Source of the DNA: Desulfosporosinus sp. Tol-M
Lineage (GTDB): Bacteria > Bacillota > Desulfitobacteriia > Desulfitobacteriales > Desulfitobacteriaceae
Assembly (NCBI GenBank): GCA_000770645.1
Contig: JQID01000177.1
Span: 1 to 61,537 of the forward strand
DNA length: 61,537 nucleotides
Reading direction: 5' to 3'
Shown: piece by piece, positions 27,050 through 36,156 of the stretch
Position numbering within the stretch: position 1 is the first letter of the stretch
Layout: each line of letters begins with the position of its first letter
Translations under genes and position numbers: made by a program
Notes under the pieces: model-generated
What the model was told of the DNA's origin: nothing
What the model saw: the letters and a program-made list of their open reading frames with translations, nothing else
The model's database searches: none

Positions 27050-27297
27050 GCAGTTTCTCCTTTGTCAAAATAGCGGCTATCTTCCGTCTTATTACTAGCA
27101 GCTATCTTCAGCCTAATTCTAAAGTGTTTCTTGATAATCAGCGTCATCATTTATCTTGGAGCCTTGAAAATAGGAAATATGGTTTTGCAGTAATCCTTTG
27201 AATTCTTTGGAAGCCCTTTTTTGCACCCTATACTACCATAGTCTAATGCCCCTAATATACTTGTCTTATTTTACTTGGTTATTATTTTACATCGTTA
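27050..27297. other. Intergenic region upstream of tcdA
   Basis: 248 nt, AT-rich, between tcdA and the end of the P-type ATPase, both on the minus strand. It should hold the tcdA promoter; nothing else is evident. Confidence 0.4.
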
Positions 27298-29436
27298 TTA
27301 CATAGTTAAATCATGTTTTACCCCAAGAAGCCGCAAGCTGTTCAATGTTACAATCAGGGATGCCCCCATGTCGGCTAGTATCGCCAGCCACAAGGTCAAC
27401 CACCCGGGGAATACTGCCAATATTGCCACCGCTTTTATTACGAGTGAAAAAGTAATGTTTTGCTTAATAATGCTTATGGCTTTGCGGCTTAGAATCACAG
27501 TAAATGGTAATTTGGATAGATCATCAGCCATTAAAGCTATATCCGCCGTTTCAAGCGCTGTATCTGTCCCGGCACCCCCCATTGCAATACCAACCGTTGA
27601 TAGGGCTAAGGCCGGGGCATCATTGATGCCATCGCCGATCATGGCCACTTTTCCGTATTCCTTTAATAATTCCTGGATGGCAGTTACTTTATCCTGTGGC
27701 AACAAATCAGCGCGGCATTCGTCCACCCCAACCTGAGCAGCCATTGCTTCAGCCGTCGTGACATTATCACCGGTCAACATTATAGTTTTGTTTAAACCTG
27801 CCCGTTTTAAAGCGGCAACTGCAGCCGCGCTCCCTTCGCGAACTTGATCAGCAACGGCAATAATCCCCAGGAAATTATCTTTGGTTCCCACGATCATGGC
27901 TGTTTTTCCTTCTTGTTGAAGTTTCTCCACTTGCTGAACGATGGAGGCGGTTGAAATTAACTGTTCCTGAAATAAACGTAAATTTCCGATAAAGACAGTT
28001 TGGCCGGCGACGGTTCCTTGACCGCCGCGTCCGGTTATTTCCTTAAAGTTTTCAGCCGGAGTAACCTCAAAGCCGCGGGACTTTGCCGCCTTGATAATGG
28101 AGACTGCCAATGGGTGCTCGGAAAGAGCCTCAAGGTTTGCCGCGACTTCCAGAAGGGTGCTTTCTGACAAAGCGCCGATTGGGATAACATCTGTCACAGT
28201 CGGCTCGCCTCTTGTTAAAGTACCTGTTTTATCAAAGGCGATTGCCTTTAGAGAACCCATTTCTTCCAGGTAAATGCCGCCTTTGATTAAAACGCCGTTT
28301 TTGGCTGCGTTGCTGATGGCACTGACAATTGCGACCGGAGTGGATACGACAAGAGCGCAAGGGCAAGCAACAACCAATAGGACCAGGCCCCGGTAGATCC
28401 AGGGCGCCCATGGATAGCCGAAAAACAGAGGTGGTATTAAAACAATGCCCACAACCAAAATCAGGACAATCGGAGTATAAACCGCAGCAAAACGTTCGAT
28501 AAAAGCCTGAGATGGCGCCCGTTTACTCTGGGCATCTTCAACCATATGAATAATCCTGGCTATCGTGGTATCCCGCACTAATTTGGTAACTTCAATTTCC
28601 AGTGAACCATAAGAATTTAAAGTACCGGCGTAAACCTCTGCGCCCGGTCCCTTTTCTGCAGGAATAGACTCCCCGGTAATAGCGGCCTGATTGATTGCCG
28701 ATGCTCCTTTTATGATCACGCCATCCATGGCTATTTTCTCGCCGGGACGGATAATCATGATATCACCGGTTATGATTTCTTCAACGGGAATTTCAACTTC
28801 GACATTTCCACGTCTGATTCTTGCCATCTTGGGCGCAATATCCATCAACCGGCAAATAGACTGACGAGCTTTATCCATAGTCCAGGCTTCGAGCATCTCC
28901 GATATTGCATACAAAAACGCAACAGTCGATCCTTCTTCATATTTGCCAATCAATACCGCGCCCAGAATGGCCACACTCATCAATACACTCATATTAAAAT
29001 CACGACGTGGCAGAGCCATGGCCGCTTTGCGGAAATTGCCCCAACCGCCGCTCAGCATGGCTAATCCATAAAGGGGTAGAAAAACAAATGTCGGCATCCC
29101 TATTTTTTCAATAATAAAGGCAATCGCCAAGGTTATCCCTGAGATTATTGCCCTGCGTAATTCCCAATCTATTTGTTGGAGCGGAGCTTCCGTTGATGGC
29201 TGGGTGTATTCACTGTTTACAGTGTAATTCTCTTCCTTACCCAACTCCCTGATGCTTTCCAGGTCTGCGGTGCCTTCAACCACTAACTTGCCCGTTATCG
29301 TATTTAAATTGGCCTTGGCCACACCCGGCAGCCGTGAGACCGCCTTTTCAAATTTGGCGGCGCAGTCCATTCAGGTAATGCCATGGACTTTGAACTCCGA
29401 GATCCGTCGTGTCGGCAATTCTGTTTCTATCATCAT
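27298..29436 (-). CDS. cadA: Heavy-metal P-type ATPase (Zn/Cd/Pb class), probable selenoprotein
   Basis: Exports divalent soft metals across the membrane. Motifs: HMA domain at the N terminus, TGES in the A domain (AAITGESIPAEKG), the CPC motif in VACPCALVVSTP, phosphorylated Asp in AFDKTGTLTRG, HP locus in LSEHPLAVS, GDGINDAPAL, and the last helix with ADMGASLIVTLNSLRLL, typical of P1B-2 Zn/Cd/Pb pumps. The frame from ATG 29436 (RBS AGGAGG) reads MMIETELPTRRISEFKVHGIT, then TGA at 29373-29371, then MDCAAKFEKAV. The TGA replaces the first Cys of the HMA C-x-x-C, so the protein is read here as 712 residues with Sec22 and Cys25. If UGA stops translation, only an ATG-29370 form without an intact HMA motif remains. 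Confidence 0.8.
29327..29360 (-). promoter_or_regulatory. Candidate bacterial SECIS hairpins downstream of the UGA
   Basis: On the minus strand, 27 nt after the UGA, GGCGG (29344-29340) pairs with CTGCC (29331-29327) around TCTCACGG; taking the last G of the stem as loop puts a G first in the loop, as bacterial SECIS elements prefer. A competing hairpin pairs CCGCC (29360-29356) with GGCGG (29344-29340) around an 11-nt loop. Both lie in the 16-40 nt range where bacterial SECIS elements occur. Which folds is not decided by reading alone. Confidence 0.45.
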
Positions 29437-29498
29437 TGGGAAGACCTCCTGCTTAATTTCACTAATTATCTGCTGCCTAATTCAAGGAATTGAGCAGC

Positions 29499-29864
29499 TT
29501 ATTGGTTAGTGTGTCCGATATATTCAATAGCCTGCTTAAATAGGGCGCTGATATGACTATCGGTGAGGGAATAATACATTATTTTCCCGTCCCGTCTAAA
29601 CTTAACCAGCTTATTAGTTCTAAGCATTCTCAACTGGTGAGAGACTGCCGAATCTGATACCCCAATAACTACCGCCAGATCACAAACACACAACTCTCGA
29701 TTCAGCAGCGCAAACAGCATTTTTACCCGGGTGGGGTCGGACAAAGTCTTAAAGGTATCCGCTAAAAATTGGGCTTCATCATCCCCGATCATCTGCTGAC
29801 GAACTTCCGAGACGGCATCTTCATGAATACATAAAAGGTCACATCGATCAAAATCTAATACCAT
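29499..29864 (-). CDS. cadC: ArsR/SmtB-family metal-sensing repressor (CadC-like)
   Basis: Winged-helix repressor that leaves DNA on binding Zn, Cd or Pb. The 121-residue protein has the N-terminal Cys pair FDRCDLLCIHED and ELCVCDLA in the recognition helix, together the CadC-type metal site, plus the HTH SDSAVSHQLRMLRTNKLVKFRRDGK and the C-terminal DSHISALFKQAIEYIGH with the alpha-5 His/Asp ligand pattern of SmtB. Lies 62 nt upstream of the P-type ATPase on the same strand, as in cadCA operons. RBS GGGAGG before ATG. Confidence 0.9.
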   Translation of the reverse strand: MVLDFDRCDLLCIHEDAVSEVRQQMIGDDEAQFLADTFKTLSDPTRVKMLFALLNRELCVCDLAVVIGVSDSAVSHQLRMLRTNKLVKFRRDGKIMYYSLTDSHISALFKQAIEYIGHTNQ

Positions 29865-29893
29865 ATTAAACCTCCCTCTGTGGATTGAACAAA

Positions 29894-29942
29894 TGATCAG
29901 CTGCTCATATATAAATATATATTATCCCTCTGCGATATTCAA
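29894..29942 (-). promoter_or_regulatory. Promoter and probable CadC operator
   Basis: Reading the minus strand: TTGAAT (29942-29937), 17-nt spacer, TATATT (29919-29914). Directly downstream, at the expected transcript start, TGA-g-CAGCTG-a-TCA (29907-29894) is a 14-bp palindrome with one mismatched pair, flanked by AT-rich sequence. Position and symmetry fit an ArsR/SmtB autoregulatory operator. Confidence 0.6.
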
Positions 29943-30296
29943 GTATTTTATGCAGCGAACAAATAAATCAGTAGTGAACCAAGCCATACTTGGAAAATGT
30001 ACAATATTGTTATCCTGGCGGATTCAGGAGAAAGATATCTTTCCACAGTTCTTTTCCAAGAAGTTTAGGGGGGAAATTCGTTATTCCTGAACATTAGCAA
30101 CAGGTGAGATAAGCAGCCGACTGAGTAATAGTGATCTTAGACTACCTCTTTGTAAATAACTAATTAAGGTTTATGATATAAAGAGGATTAAGCATTAACG
30201 ACGAGCATTCAGTGATCTTTGGAATCACGATCGGGTTTAAAGATGAAGGTTTCGCATACATGTTGATCGGATGAACTGAACGAAAGGAGTGCAAGT
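29943..30296. other. Divergent intergenic region before the flavoprotein gene
   Basis: 354 nt with no convincing coding sequence. A short hairpin GTGAT-ctttgg-AATCAC lies near 30212-30227. It should hold the promoter of the 30297 gene; I could not fix one with confidence. Confidence 0.4.
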
Positions 30297-30923
30297 ATGA
30301 AAGTAATTGCCATTAACGGAAGTCCACACAATGATGGAAACACCGCTGCAGCTTTGAAGCTCATGGCGGAGGAATTGAACAATCAGGATATTGAAGTGGA
30401 AATCATCCAGGTTGGTGACCAAGCTATCCACGGCTGCATCGGCTGTGGCTATTGTAGGGGTTCTGAAAATAACCATTGCGTTTTCGACGATGATTTGGTA
30501 AATGAAACTGTAGCTAAAATGCGGGAGGTCAACGGCCTAATTTTGGGTGCACCTACCTATTATGGCGGAATTCCCGGTGCCATGAAATCTTTTTTAGACA
30601 GGACGTTTTTCAGCAGTTCGAAGTATTTCAAGTACAAAGTCGGGACAGCCTTTGCGGTAGTGCGTCGTACCGGTGGGTTGGATGTGCATCATCAGCTCTA
30701 TAACTACTTCAATCTTGCTCAAACAATTACTCCGCCGTCACAATACTGGACGGTCGCTTATGGACACGACAAAGGAGAGGTCTTGCAGGATGGGGAAGGT
30801 GTGCAAACCATCCGCAAAAACGCTCGGGCAATGGCCTGGCTTATGAAAGTCATTGATGCCAGTAAGGGTAAAATACCCCTTCCGGAAGAAGAAAAAAGAA
30901 TCATGACCAATTTTGTTCGTTAA
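30297..30923 (+). CDS. Iron-sulfur flavoprotein (NADPH-dependent FMN reductase fold)
   Basis: 208-residue flavodoxin-fold protein that probably binds FMN and a [4Fe-4S] cluster. It begins VIAINGSPHNDGNTAAALKLM (FMN phosphate loop) and has LGAPTYYGGIPGAMKSFLDR, the second FMN loop. Between them is HGCIGCGYCRGSENNHC, a Cys pattern C-x2-C-x2-C-x7-C matching the compact cluster motif of Isf proteins. Likely role: redox carrier or reductase in anaerobic or oxidative-stress metabolism. RBS GAAAGGAG. Confidence 0.85.
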   Translation: MKVIAINGSPHNDGNTAAALKLMAEELNNQDIEVEIIQVGDQAIHGCIGCGYCRGSENNHCVFDDDLVNETVAKMREVNGLILGAPTYYGGIPGAMKSFLDRTFFSSSKYFKYKVGTAFAVVRRTGGLDVHHQLYNYFNLAQTITPPSQYWTVAYGHDKGEVLQDGEGVQTIRKNARAMAWLMKVIDASKGKIPLPEEEKRIMTNFVR

Positions 30924-31018
30924 GATAGGAAAAAATTTAGGACCATGAGACTAAGGAATTCACACAGGAATTTGTTTGATTGGGGCATCTAATTTTGGCG
31001 TGAATAGAGGGAAATGCT

Positions 31019-31861
31019 GTGGATAATCGTTTAAGTGAGAAATTAAAGAATTTGCGCCGGAACCTTTTTCAGCTGGATTCAGCAGTCATCGCCTTTTCCG
31101 GAGGGGTAGACAGCAGTTTATTAGTCAAAGTAGCTTTTGACATTTTAGCGAAGCAATGCCTGGCAGTTATTGGTTCATCGGAGACTAATCCGCAAGCAGA
31201 ATTAAAGGAAGCTGTCCAAATTGCCCAGGAAATCGGCGTTAATTACTTTGTATTAGCTACGGAAGAATTAAGAAACGAAGAATTTGCCGGTAACTCTATT
31301 CAACGCTGTTATTATTGCAAAACGGAGCTGTTTCAGAAACTAAATTCTCTAGCCAAAGAGAGAGGTTATGCTTGTATTTTGGATGGAGCCAATGCGGATG
31401 ATGGCTTGGATTATCGCCCGGGAAGACTGGCAGGAAAGGAAATGGGCGTGCGCAGTCCTTTGGAAGAAGCAGGTATCGGCAAAGAAGAGGTTAGGCAGTT
31501 AGCCAAAGAATTGGAGTTATCGAACTGGGCGAAACCTTCTTTGGCTTGTTTAGCATCCCGCATTCCCTATGGGCAGAAAATTACTTTAGAAAGTTTAAAA
31601 CAGGTAGAGCTGGCTGAAAGCGTTCTCAGACAGTATAATTTCCGACAGGTTAGAGTCCGTCATCATCAAACTATAGCTCGTTTGGAACTGCCCAAGGAAG
31701 ATTTCCCCAGGCTGAGCGGGCCGGTTTTAGATGAGGTGGTCACTAAACTGAAAGAATTAGGGTTTATCTATATTACTTTGGATTTACAGGGATTGCGCAG
31801 CGGCAGTATGAACGAGGTGATGGACTCAGCTGACAGGTCAATCACTGCACCGTTTTCATGA
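31019..31861 (+). CDS. larE: LarE-type sulfur insertase
   Basis: ATP-dependent sacrificial sulfur transferase of the PP-loop superfamily, which inserts sulfur during synthesis of the nickel-pincer cofactor of lactate racemase and related enzymes. The 280-residue protein has the PP-loop AFSGGVDSSLLVKVA, RCYYCKTELF, DGANADDGLDYRPG and KPSLACLASRIPYG with the presumed sacrificial Cys, then the LarE C-terminal VRVRHHQTIARLEL. GTG start with AGAGGGA upstream. larB, larC and larA are not in the window. Converges with the HAD gene, overlapping by 20 nt. Confidence 0.88.
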   Translation: MDNRLSEKLKNLRRNLFQLDSAVIAFSGGVDSSLLVKVAFDILAKQCLAVIGSSETNPQAELKEAVQIAQEIGVNYFVLATEELRNEEFAGNSIQRCYYCKTELFQKLNSLAKERGYACILDGANADDGLDYRPGRLAGKEMGVRSPLEEAGIGKEEVRQLAKELELSNWAKPSLACLASRIPYGQKITLESLKQVELAESVLRQYNFRQVRVRHHQTIARLELPKEDFPRLSGPVLDEVVTKLKELGFIYITLDLQGLRSGSMNEVMDSADRSITAPFS

Positions 31862-32486
31862 TCCATGCGCGAAAAGATTCCACGTTCTCAAAGGCGAAAG
31901 CCGGATGCATCGCTAACACTTTTGGAATCTGAGCGGTTTCCGCCCAGAGCGCACTAATCGGTAAAACACCGGCTTCTTTAGCAGCTTGCACATCATAGGC
32001 GATATCACCGACATAAACGACTTCTTTCGGGGTGAAATTCCAAAGGGCCAGGACTTGTTTAATATGTTCAGGTTTACTCGCTTGGTGCTCGGAGCCGGTA
32101 ATTATCACCTCAAAAAACTGTTTTAAACCGGAATGTCTTAAGGAGATTTCCATGCTTCGGGCGCCCTTGCCAGAGACAAGGGCTAACTTCATTTTTCGCT
32201 CAAGCAGCAGAGTCAGGGTCTGAACGACTCCTGGAAATGGCTTAGCATAGGGCTCATGAATTCGATCATACTCATTTAGATAATACTGCAGAGCCTCTCT
32301 CCATGAATCAGGGAACAGTTTTTGAAAGACGCCTTCTTCGGAAGGCCCAAATAAAGCGGACATTTCTTTGTCGTCGTAAACACGCCCACTGAATTTTAGC
32401 AGGGTAGTATTCAGGCTGGTACGAACTACGGGCAGTGAATTAATTAATGTCCCGTCCAGATCAAAGATAAAGCCTTTAAGTTTCAT
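31842..32486 (-). CDS. HAD-family hydrolase, phosphoglycolate phosphatase-like
   Basis: 214-residue HAD subfamily IA protein: motif I FIFDLDGTLINSLP, helical cap, motif II LALVSGKGA, Lys in SKPEHIKQVL, motif IV VVYVGDIAYDVQAAKEAG. Substrate is uncertain; phosphoglycolate phosphatase or a pyrophosphatase-like (PpaX) activity fits best. Start ATG with AAAGGAG upstream. Confidence 0.85.
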   Translation of the reverse strand: MKLKGFIFDLDGTLINSLPVVRTSLNTTLLKFSGRVYDDKEMSALFGPSEEGVFQKLFPDSWREALQYYLNEYDRIHEPYAKPFPGVVQTLTLLLERKMKLALVSGKGARSMEISLRHSGLKQFFEVIITGSEHQASKPEHIKQVLALWNFTPKEVVYVGDIAYDVQAAKEAGVLPISALWAETAQIPKVLAMHPAFAFENVESFRAWIMKTVQ

Positions 32487-32766
32487 TTTCTACTCCTTTT
32501 TGCTCGCTATAAGTTCCAAAAAATTTCTTCATCTATCTTTGTAACAGCGCGTACTAAGCAACTTGTTGAATAATGGAGTTGTACATTATATTATAAATTG
32601 GAACTTATATCAGTACATTTTGCTCTCAGTATTTTCTAAATATTATATACCAGATATATTCAGCACACACTCTTTCCATTTCTCAGTTAAGCTACAAATG
32701 TTGTAATAAGGTGTCACACTTTGCTCTTTGAGAGAGAAAGTGGCAAACAAGGCGGTTGAAAAATAG

Positions 32767-33987
32767 ATGAGAATAGTTGCACTGGGGGATTCAATTACCG
32801 AAGGGTATCCTTTTACCAATCAGGAGTCTTGGGTGAAATATTTAGCCCAGGAATTACAATGTCCGGTGTTAAACCAAGGAATCTGCGGGGATTCTACGAG
32901 CGGTATGAGGGAGCGGTTTCGACGGGATGTACTTGCTTATACGCCGACCCATGTCATTATTCTGGGCGGGGCAAATGATGCTTGTGAAAGAATCCATCTG
33001 AAAAGGGTAAGCGCAAATTTTATTGCCATAGTGGAATTATGTAAGCAACATGGAATTATTCCTATTTTTGGGTTGCCTACGCCGTCCTTATTTATTGAGG
33101 AAGAACAATTCCTGAGTGAATATCGGAATTGGTTAAAAGGCTATGCGGATGCTTTAAATATTATGGTTGTTGATTTTCACTCCCCATTTTTGGACCGGAT
33201 TGGAGCCGGTCAGGGTCCGCAGCTTTTCGTTGATGGAATCCATCCGAGTATTGAGGGTTATACTTTAATGGGAGAAGCGGCAGCCCAATGTTTAAAAAGC
33301 TTAAGAAAACCACCTGGTTCCATTCCTTTCAGACTGCAACCGGAAAGACAGATTGTGATCACGACGGCTGTTCCGGCCGAGAGGGATGCTGTGTTGCGTG
33401 GTCTGCGCTACGATCCCAGGTTTGACGTTTTGGTGGTGGGCGTGGGTTCGGTTGTTGCCGCAGTGAACACCGCAAGGGCTTTGATGACTGGCGATTATAG
33501 TTTAGTGATCAGCGCCGGTATCGCCGGAGGCTTTCCGGGTAGAGCTGAGGTGGGGTCACTCGTGGTGGCAAACGAGATCGTCGTCGCTGACTTGGGAGCG
33601 GAGAATCCCAAAGGGTTCCGCAGTTTGGCGGAGTTGGGTTACGGCTTTACCCAGATTCAGATTGACGCCGGCCTGACGGACCGACTATCCGGGGCGCTGC
33701 TGACGGCCAAGCTGCCCGTTAATACCGGTCCCGTGCTTACCGTCTCGACTGTTACTGGTTCGGCTGCGCGGGCCGAAGAACTTGCCGCAAGGATACCGGG
33801 AGCTACAGCCGAAGCTATGGAGGGGTATGGCGTTGGCTGCGCGGCGCTGGATCGCGCTTTACCAGTTCTGGAGATTCGCGCTATCTCCAACCTGGTCGGT
33901 CCGCTGGAGCGGTCCGCCTGGCGCATCAAAGAGGCTCTGGAGGTTCTGGAAGCTGCCGGTGCAGTATTACCGGAGGTGTTATTTTGA
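32767..33987 (+). CDS. mqnB: SGNH hydrolase fused to futalosine hydrolase (MqnB)
   Basis: 406-residue two-domain protein. Residues 1-185 are an SGNH/GDSL esterase: LGDSITEGYPF, GICGDSTSGM, ILGGANDACE and the Asp-His pair in DGIHPSIEGY. Residues 197-406 are a nucleoside-phosphorylase-fold futalosine hydrolase: ITTAVPAERDAVL, VISAGIAGGFPG, VGSLVVANEIVVADLGAEN, EAMEGYGVGCAAL, EIRAISNLVG. MqnB releases hypoxanthine from futalosine in menaquinone synthesis. The frame is continuous through the joint at about 33310-33345, where base composition changes from AT-rich to clearly GC-rich. The stop overlaps mqnD by 4 nt. RBS is weak (AAGGCGG, 13 nt from ATG). Confidence 0.85.
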   Translation: MRIVALGDSITEGYPFTNQESWVKYLAQELQCPVLNQGICGDSTSGMRERFRRDVLAYTPTHVIILGGANDACERIHLKRVSANFIAIVELCKQHGIIPIFGLPTPSLFIEEEQFLSEYRNWLKGYADALNIMVVDFHSPFLDRIGAGQGPQLFVDGIHPSIEGYTLMGEAAAQCLKSLRKPPGSIPFRLQPERQIVITTAVPAERDAVLRGLRYDPRFDVLVVGVGSVVAAVNTARALMTGDYSLVISAGIAGGFPGRAEVGSLVVANEIVVADLGAENPKGFRSLAELGYGFTQIQIDAGLTDRLSGALLTAKLPVNTGPVLTVSTVTGSAARAEELAARIPGATAEAMEGYGVGCAALDRALPVLEIRAISNLVGPLERSAWRIKEALEVLEAAGAVLPEVLF

Positions 33988-34853
33988 AGATTACTATCTC
34001 GCCTTGCCCCAATGACACGTTTGTTTTTCACGCCTGGGTACATGGACTAATACCCGGTGCACCCCAGCTGGACGTAAGCTACGCGGATATCGACATTACA
34101 AATACTTTGGCAGCAGGCCCCGGCGGACCGGATGTAGTCAAAATCTCGTACGCCGCACTACCGTGGGTCTTGTCTGAGTATGCCCTGCTGCCCTGCGGAG
34201 GCGCCTTGGGTATAGGCTGCGGGCCACTGGTGCTGACGTCAAATAGAGTAGATAGTAACAATAATCCGGCATGGCTATCAAGTAGACGGGTAGCGGTGCC
34301 GAGTGAACGATCTACCGCCAACTTGCTTTTTCGGTTATGGGCAGCCCAACATGTGCCCGGGGGAGTGGGCGAGATTGTCGTTCTGCCGTTCCAGGAAATT
34401 ATGCCGGCAGTGCGGGACGGTTTGGTTGACGCCGGGTTGGTGATCCACGAGGCACGCTTCACCTATCCTTCATATGGACTAATCCTCTTGGCTGACTTAG
34501 GCAGTTGGTGGGAGAAAGATACTAATCTGCCAATCCCGCTGGGAGCGATTATCGCCCGACGGTCACTGGATCTGGCGGCAATCACAGGCTGGATTCAGGC
34601 ATCGGTCAAATATGCCTGGGCACATCCTGAGGAATCGCAGGAGTATGTGCTGCATCACAGCCAAGAGTTGTCCCGGGAAGTAACCCAAGCGCACATCAAG
34701 CTTTACGTAAACGAGTTCACTGAAAATATTGGTGAGATAGGTTTTCAGGCGGTAGCATCCTTGCTAAGTAGGGCTTCTCAGGAAGGGCTGGTACCCAAGT
34801 CGGCCGGTCATCTTCTGGAAATAAGGAAAGGCGGCAAAGGAAAAAGACCTTAG
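33984..34853 (+). CDS. mqnD: 1,4-dihydroxy-6-naphthoate synthase
   Basis: Converts cyclic de-hypoxanthine futalosine to 1,4-dihydroxy-6-naphthoate, following MqnB and MqnC in the futalosine route. The 289-residue protein starts ITISPCPNDTFVFHAWVHGLI and has DITNTLAAGPGGPDVVKISYAAL, CGGALGIGCGPLV, VPSERSTANLLFRLW and LVIHEARFTYPSYGL, all family blocks. It shares the GC-rich composition of the preceding mqnB domain and is coupled to it (GTGTTATTTTGA overlap region, TTG/ATT context; start at 33984). Confidence 0.92.
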   Translation: MKITISPCPNDTFVFHAWVHGLIPGAPQLDVSYADIDITNTLAAGPGGPDVVKISYAALPWVLSEYALLPCGGALGIGCGPLVLTSNRVDSNNNPAWLSSRRVAVPSERSTANLLFRLWAAQHVPGGVGEIVVLPFQEIMPAVRDGLVDAGLVIHEARFTYPSYGLILLADLGSWWEKDTNLPIPLGAIIARRSLDLAAITGWIQASVKYAWAHPEESQEYVLHHSQELSREVTQAHIKLYVNEFTENIGEIGFQAVASLLSRASQEGLVPKSAGHLLEIRKGGKGKRP

Positions 34854-34947
34854 ATGATAGACAATTGCTACTATAACAAAAAATAAGTTCCGATTTATAA
34901 TGCACAACTTCATAAGGTGAAAGAATACTAAAAAGGAGAAAGCAATT

Positions 34948-35748
34948 ATGTGTTTGTTTTTTTTTGCCTATGATTGCCATCCGCGCTATCGCTTGGTATT
35001 TGCAGCTAATAGGGATGAATACTATCATCGACCGACTGAAACAGCCAACTTCTGGGAGACTCACCCCTGGGTTTTAGCAGGCAGAGACTTGGAGATGTTG
35101 GGAACCTGGATGGGGATTACGCGCTCCGGTCGTTTTGCAGCCTTAACCAACTTTCGGGATCCTTCGGCCAAGATTACAGATCCTAAATCCCGAGGGAAGT
35201 TAGTGAGCAACTTTCTATGTTCCACTGAATCTCCGGAACAGTACATGTCAGAGGTTACAAAGCAGCGGACTTATTATAATCCGTTTAATCTCTTGGTTGG
35301 CGACTCGGCAAAGCTCTTCTACTTTAACAAACAATCTGTGCAAGCTTTAGAACTGAAACCTGGGATTTATGGACTGAGTAATCATTTTCTAGATACGCCT
35401 TGGCCGAAAGTCCGGCAAAGCAAACAAGCTTTAACCAATTACCTGAAAAATAGAATGGTGATTGAACCGCAATATCTCTTTGAAATATTAGCAGATGCAG
35501 AACTTGCCCAAGATCATGAATTGCCAAAGACCGGGATAAGTCAAGAAAAAGAAAAATTCTTATCCTCAATCTTTATCCACGGGACTGATTATGGAACCAG
35601 ATCTTCCACAGTACTCTTGATAGATCGCTATAATCATGTGATTTTCCGGGAGAAAAGTTACCTGCCGGTTCAGGAACAGCCTACCGAGGTGAACTATGAG
35701 TTTGACCTCAGTAATCAGCAAAATGAGACAAGACAACTACCTTATTGA
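34948..35748 (+). CDS. NRDE (TANGO2-like) family protein
   Basis: 266-residue member of the NRDE/TANGO2 family, named for the motif visible here as FAANRDEYYHRPT. Also present: CLFFFAYDCHPRYRLVFAA at the start with Cys2, WVLAGRDLEMLGTWMGITRSGRFAALTNFRD, and the late GTRSSTVLLID. The fold is Ntn-hydrolase-like with Cys2 as possible nucleophile; the eukaryotic relative has been linked to Golgi organisation and haem/lipid handling, but the bacterial function is not established. RBS AAAGGAGA. Confidence 0.85.
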   Translation: MCLFFFAYDCHPRYRLVFAANRDEYYHRPTETANFWETHPWVLAGRDLEMLGTWMGITRSGRFAALTNFRDPSAKITDPKSRGKLVSNFLCSTESPEQYMSEVTKQRTYYNPFNLLVGDSAKLFYFNKQSVQALELKPGIYGLSNHFLDTPWPKVRQSKQALTNYLKNRMVIEPQYLFEILADAELAQDHELPKTGISQEKEKFLSSIFIHGTDYGTRSSTVLLIDRYNHVIFREKSYLPVQEQPTEVNYEFDLSNQQNETRQLPY

Positions 35749-35823
35749 TTTTGACCGCAAAAGAGGATATAATATGACTAGATATTAGATAGTTGCCTAA
35801 ATATCTAATATCTAATATCTAAT
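35745..35823 (+). promoter_or_regulatory. Promoter and probable operator of sdpR-sdpI
   Basis: TTGATT (35745-35750), 17-nt spacer, TATAAT (35768-35773). Directly downstream TAGATATTAGAT (35779-35790) is matched by its inverse complement ATCTAATATCTA (35803-35814), followed by further copies of ATATCTA to 35823. This position, just after the -10, suits the operator of the ArsR-type autorepressor encoded next. Confidence 0.6.
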
Positions 35824-35853
35824 CACGATTATGGGGGGGAGGAAGAACGTTTT

Positions 35854-36156
35854 ATGCTTAATTTGCCATTCAAAGCACTTGCCGATCCGACCAGGCGGAA
35901 GATAATATTATTACTGAAAGAACGGGATCTGACAGCCGGCGAAATTGCGGAACAATTTGAGATAACCAAGCCAAGTATTTCTCACCATCTCAATGTCTTG
36001 AAACAAGCTATGCTGGTAACGGATGAACGAAAGGGACAAAACATATACTATTCGCTGAACACAACAGTATTCCAAGAGGTAGTTAAATGGTTTTTTAACG
36101 CAACACATGTTAATGAAGGAGGACTCGGAGATGTCAAAAATGCCAAAGATAAGTAG
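35854..36156 (+). CDS. sdpR: ArsR-family autorepressor (SdpR-like)
   Basis: 100-residue winged-helix regulator: PFKALADPTRRKIILLLKERDLTAGEIAEQF, then HTH ITKPSISHHLNVLKQAMLV. No metal-binding Cys. In Bacillus subtilis SdpR represses sdpRI and is titrated by the SdpI-toxin complex; the adjacent sdpI-like gene makes the same logic likely here. Starts ATG 35854 with GGGGGGAGG upstream; overlaps the next gene by 26 nt. Confidence 0.85.
   Translation: MLNLPFKALADPTRRKIILLLKERDLTAGEIAEQFEITKPSISHHLNVLKQAMLVTDERKGQNIYYSLNTTVFQEVVKWFFNATHVNEGGLGDVKNAKDK

Noticed and set aside
27298..29370. P-type ATPase starting at ATG 29370
   Set aside because: That ATG has no ribosome site at proper distance and would cut the HMA motif; the upstream ATG with AGGAGG is a better start if UGA is read as Sec. 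It stays as the fallback.
36107..36130. Upstream start for SdpI at 36107
   Set aside because: It lies before the GGAGG that serves ATG 36131.
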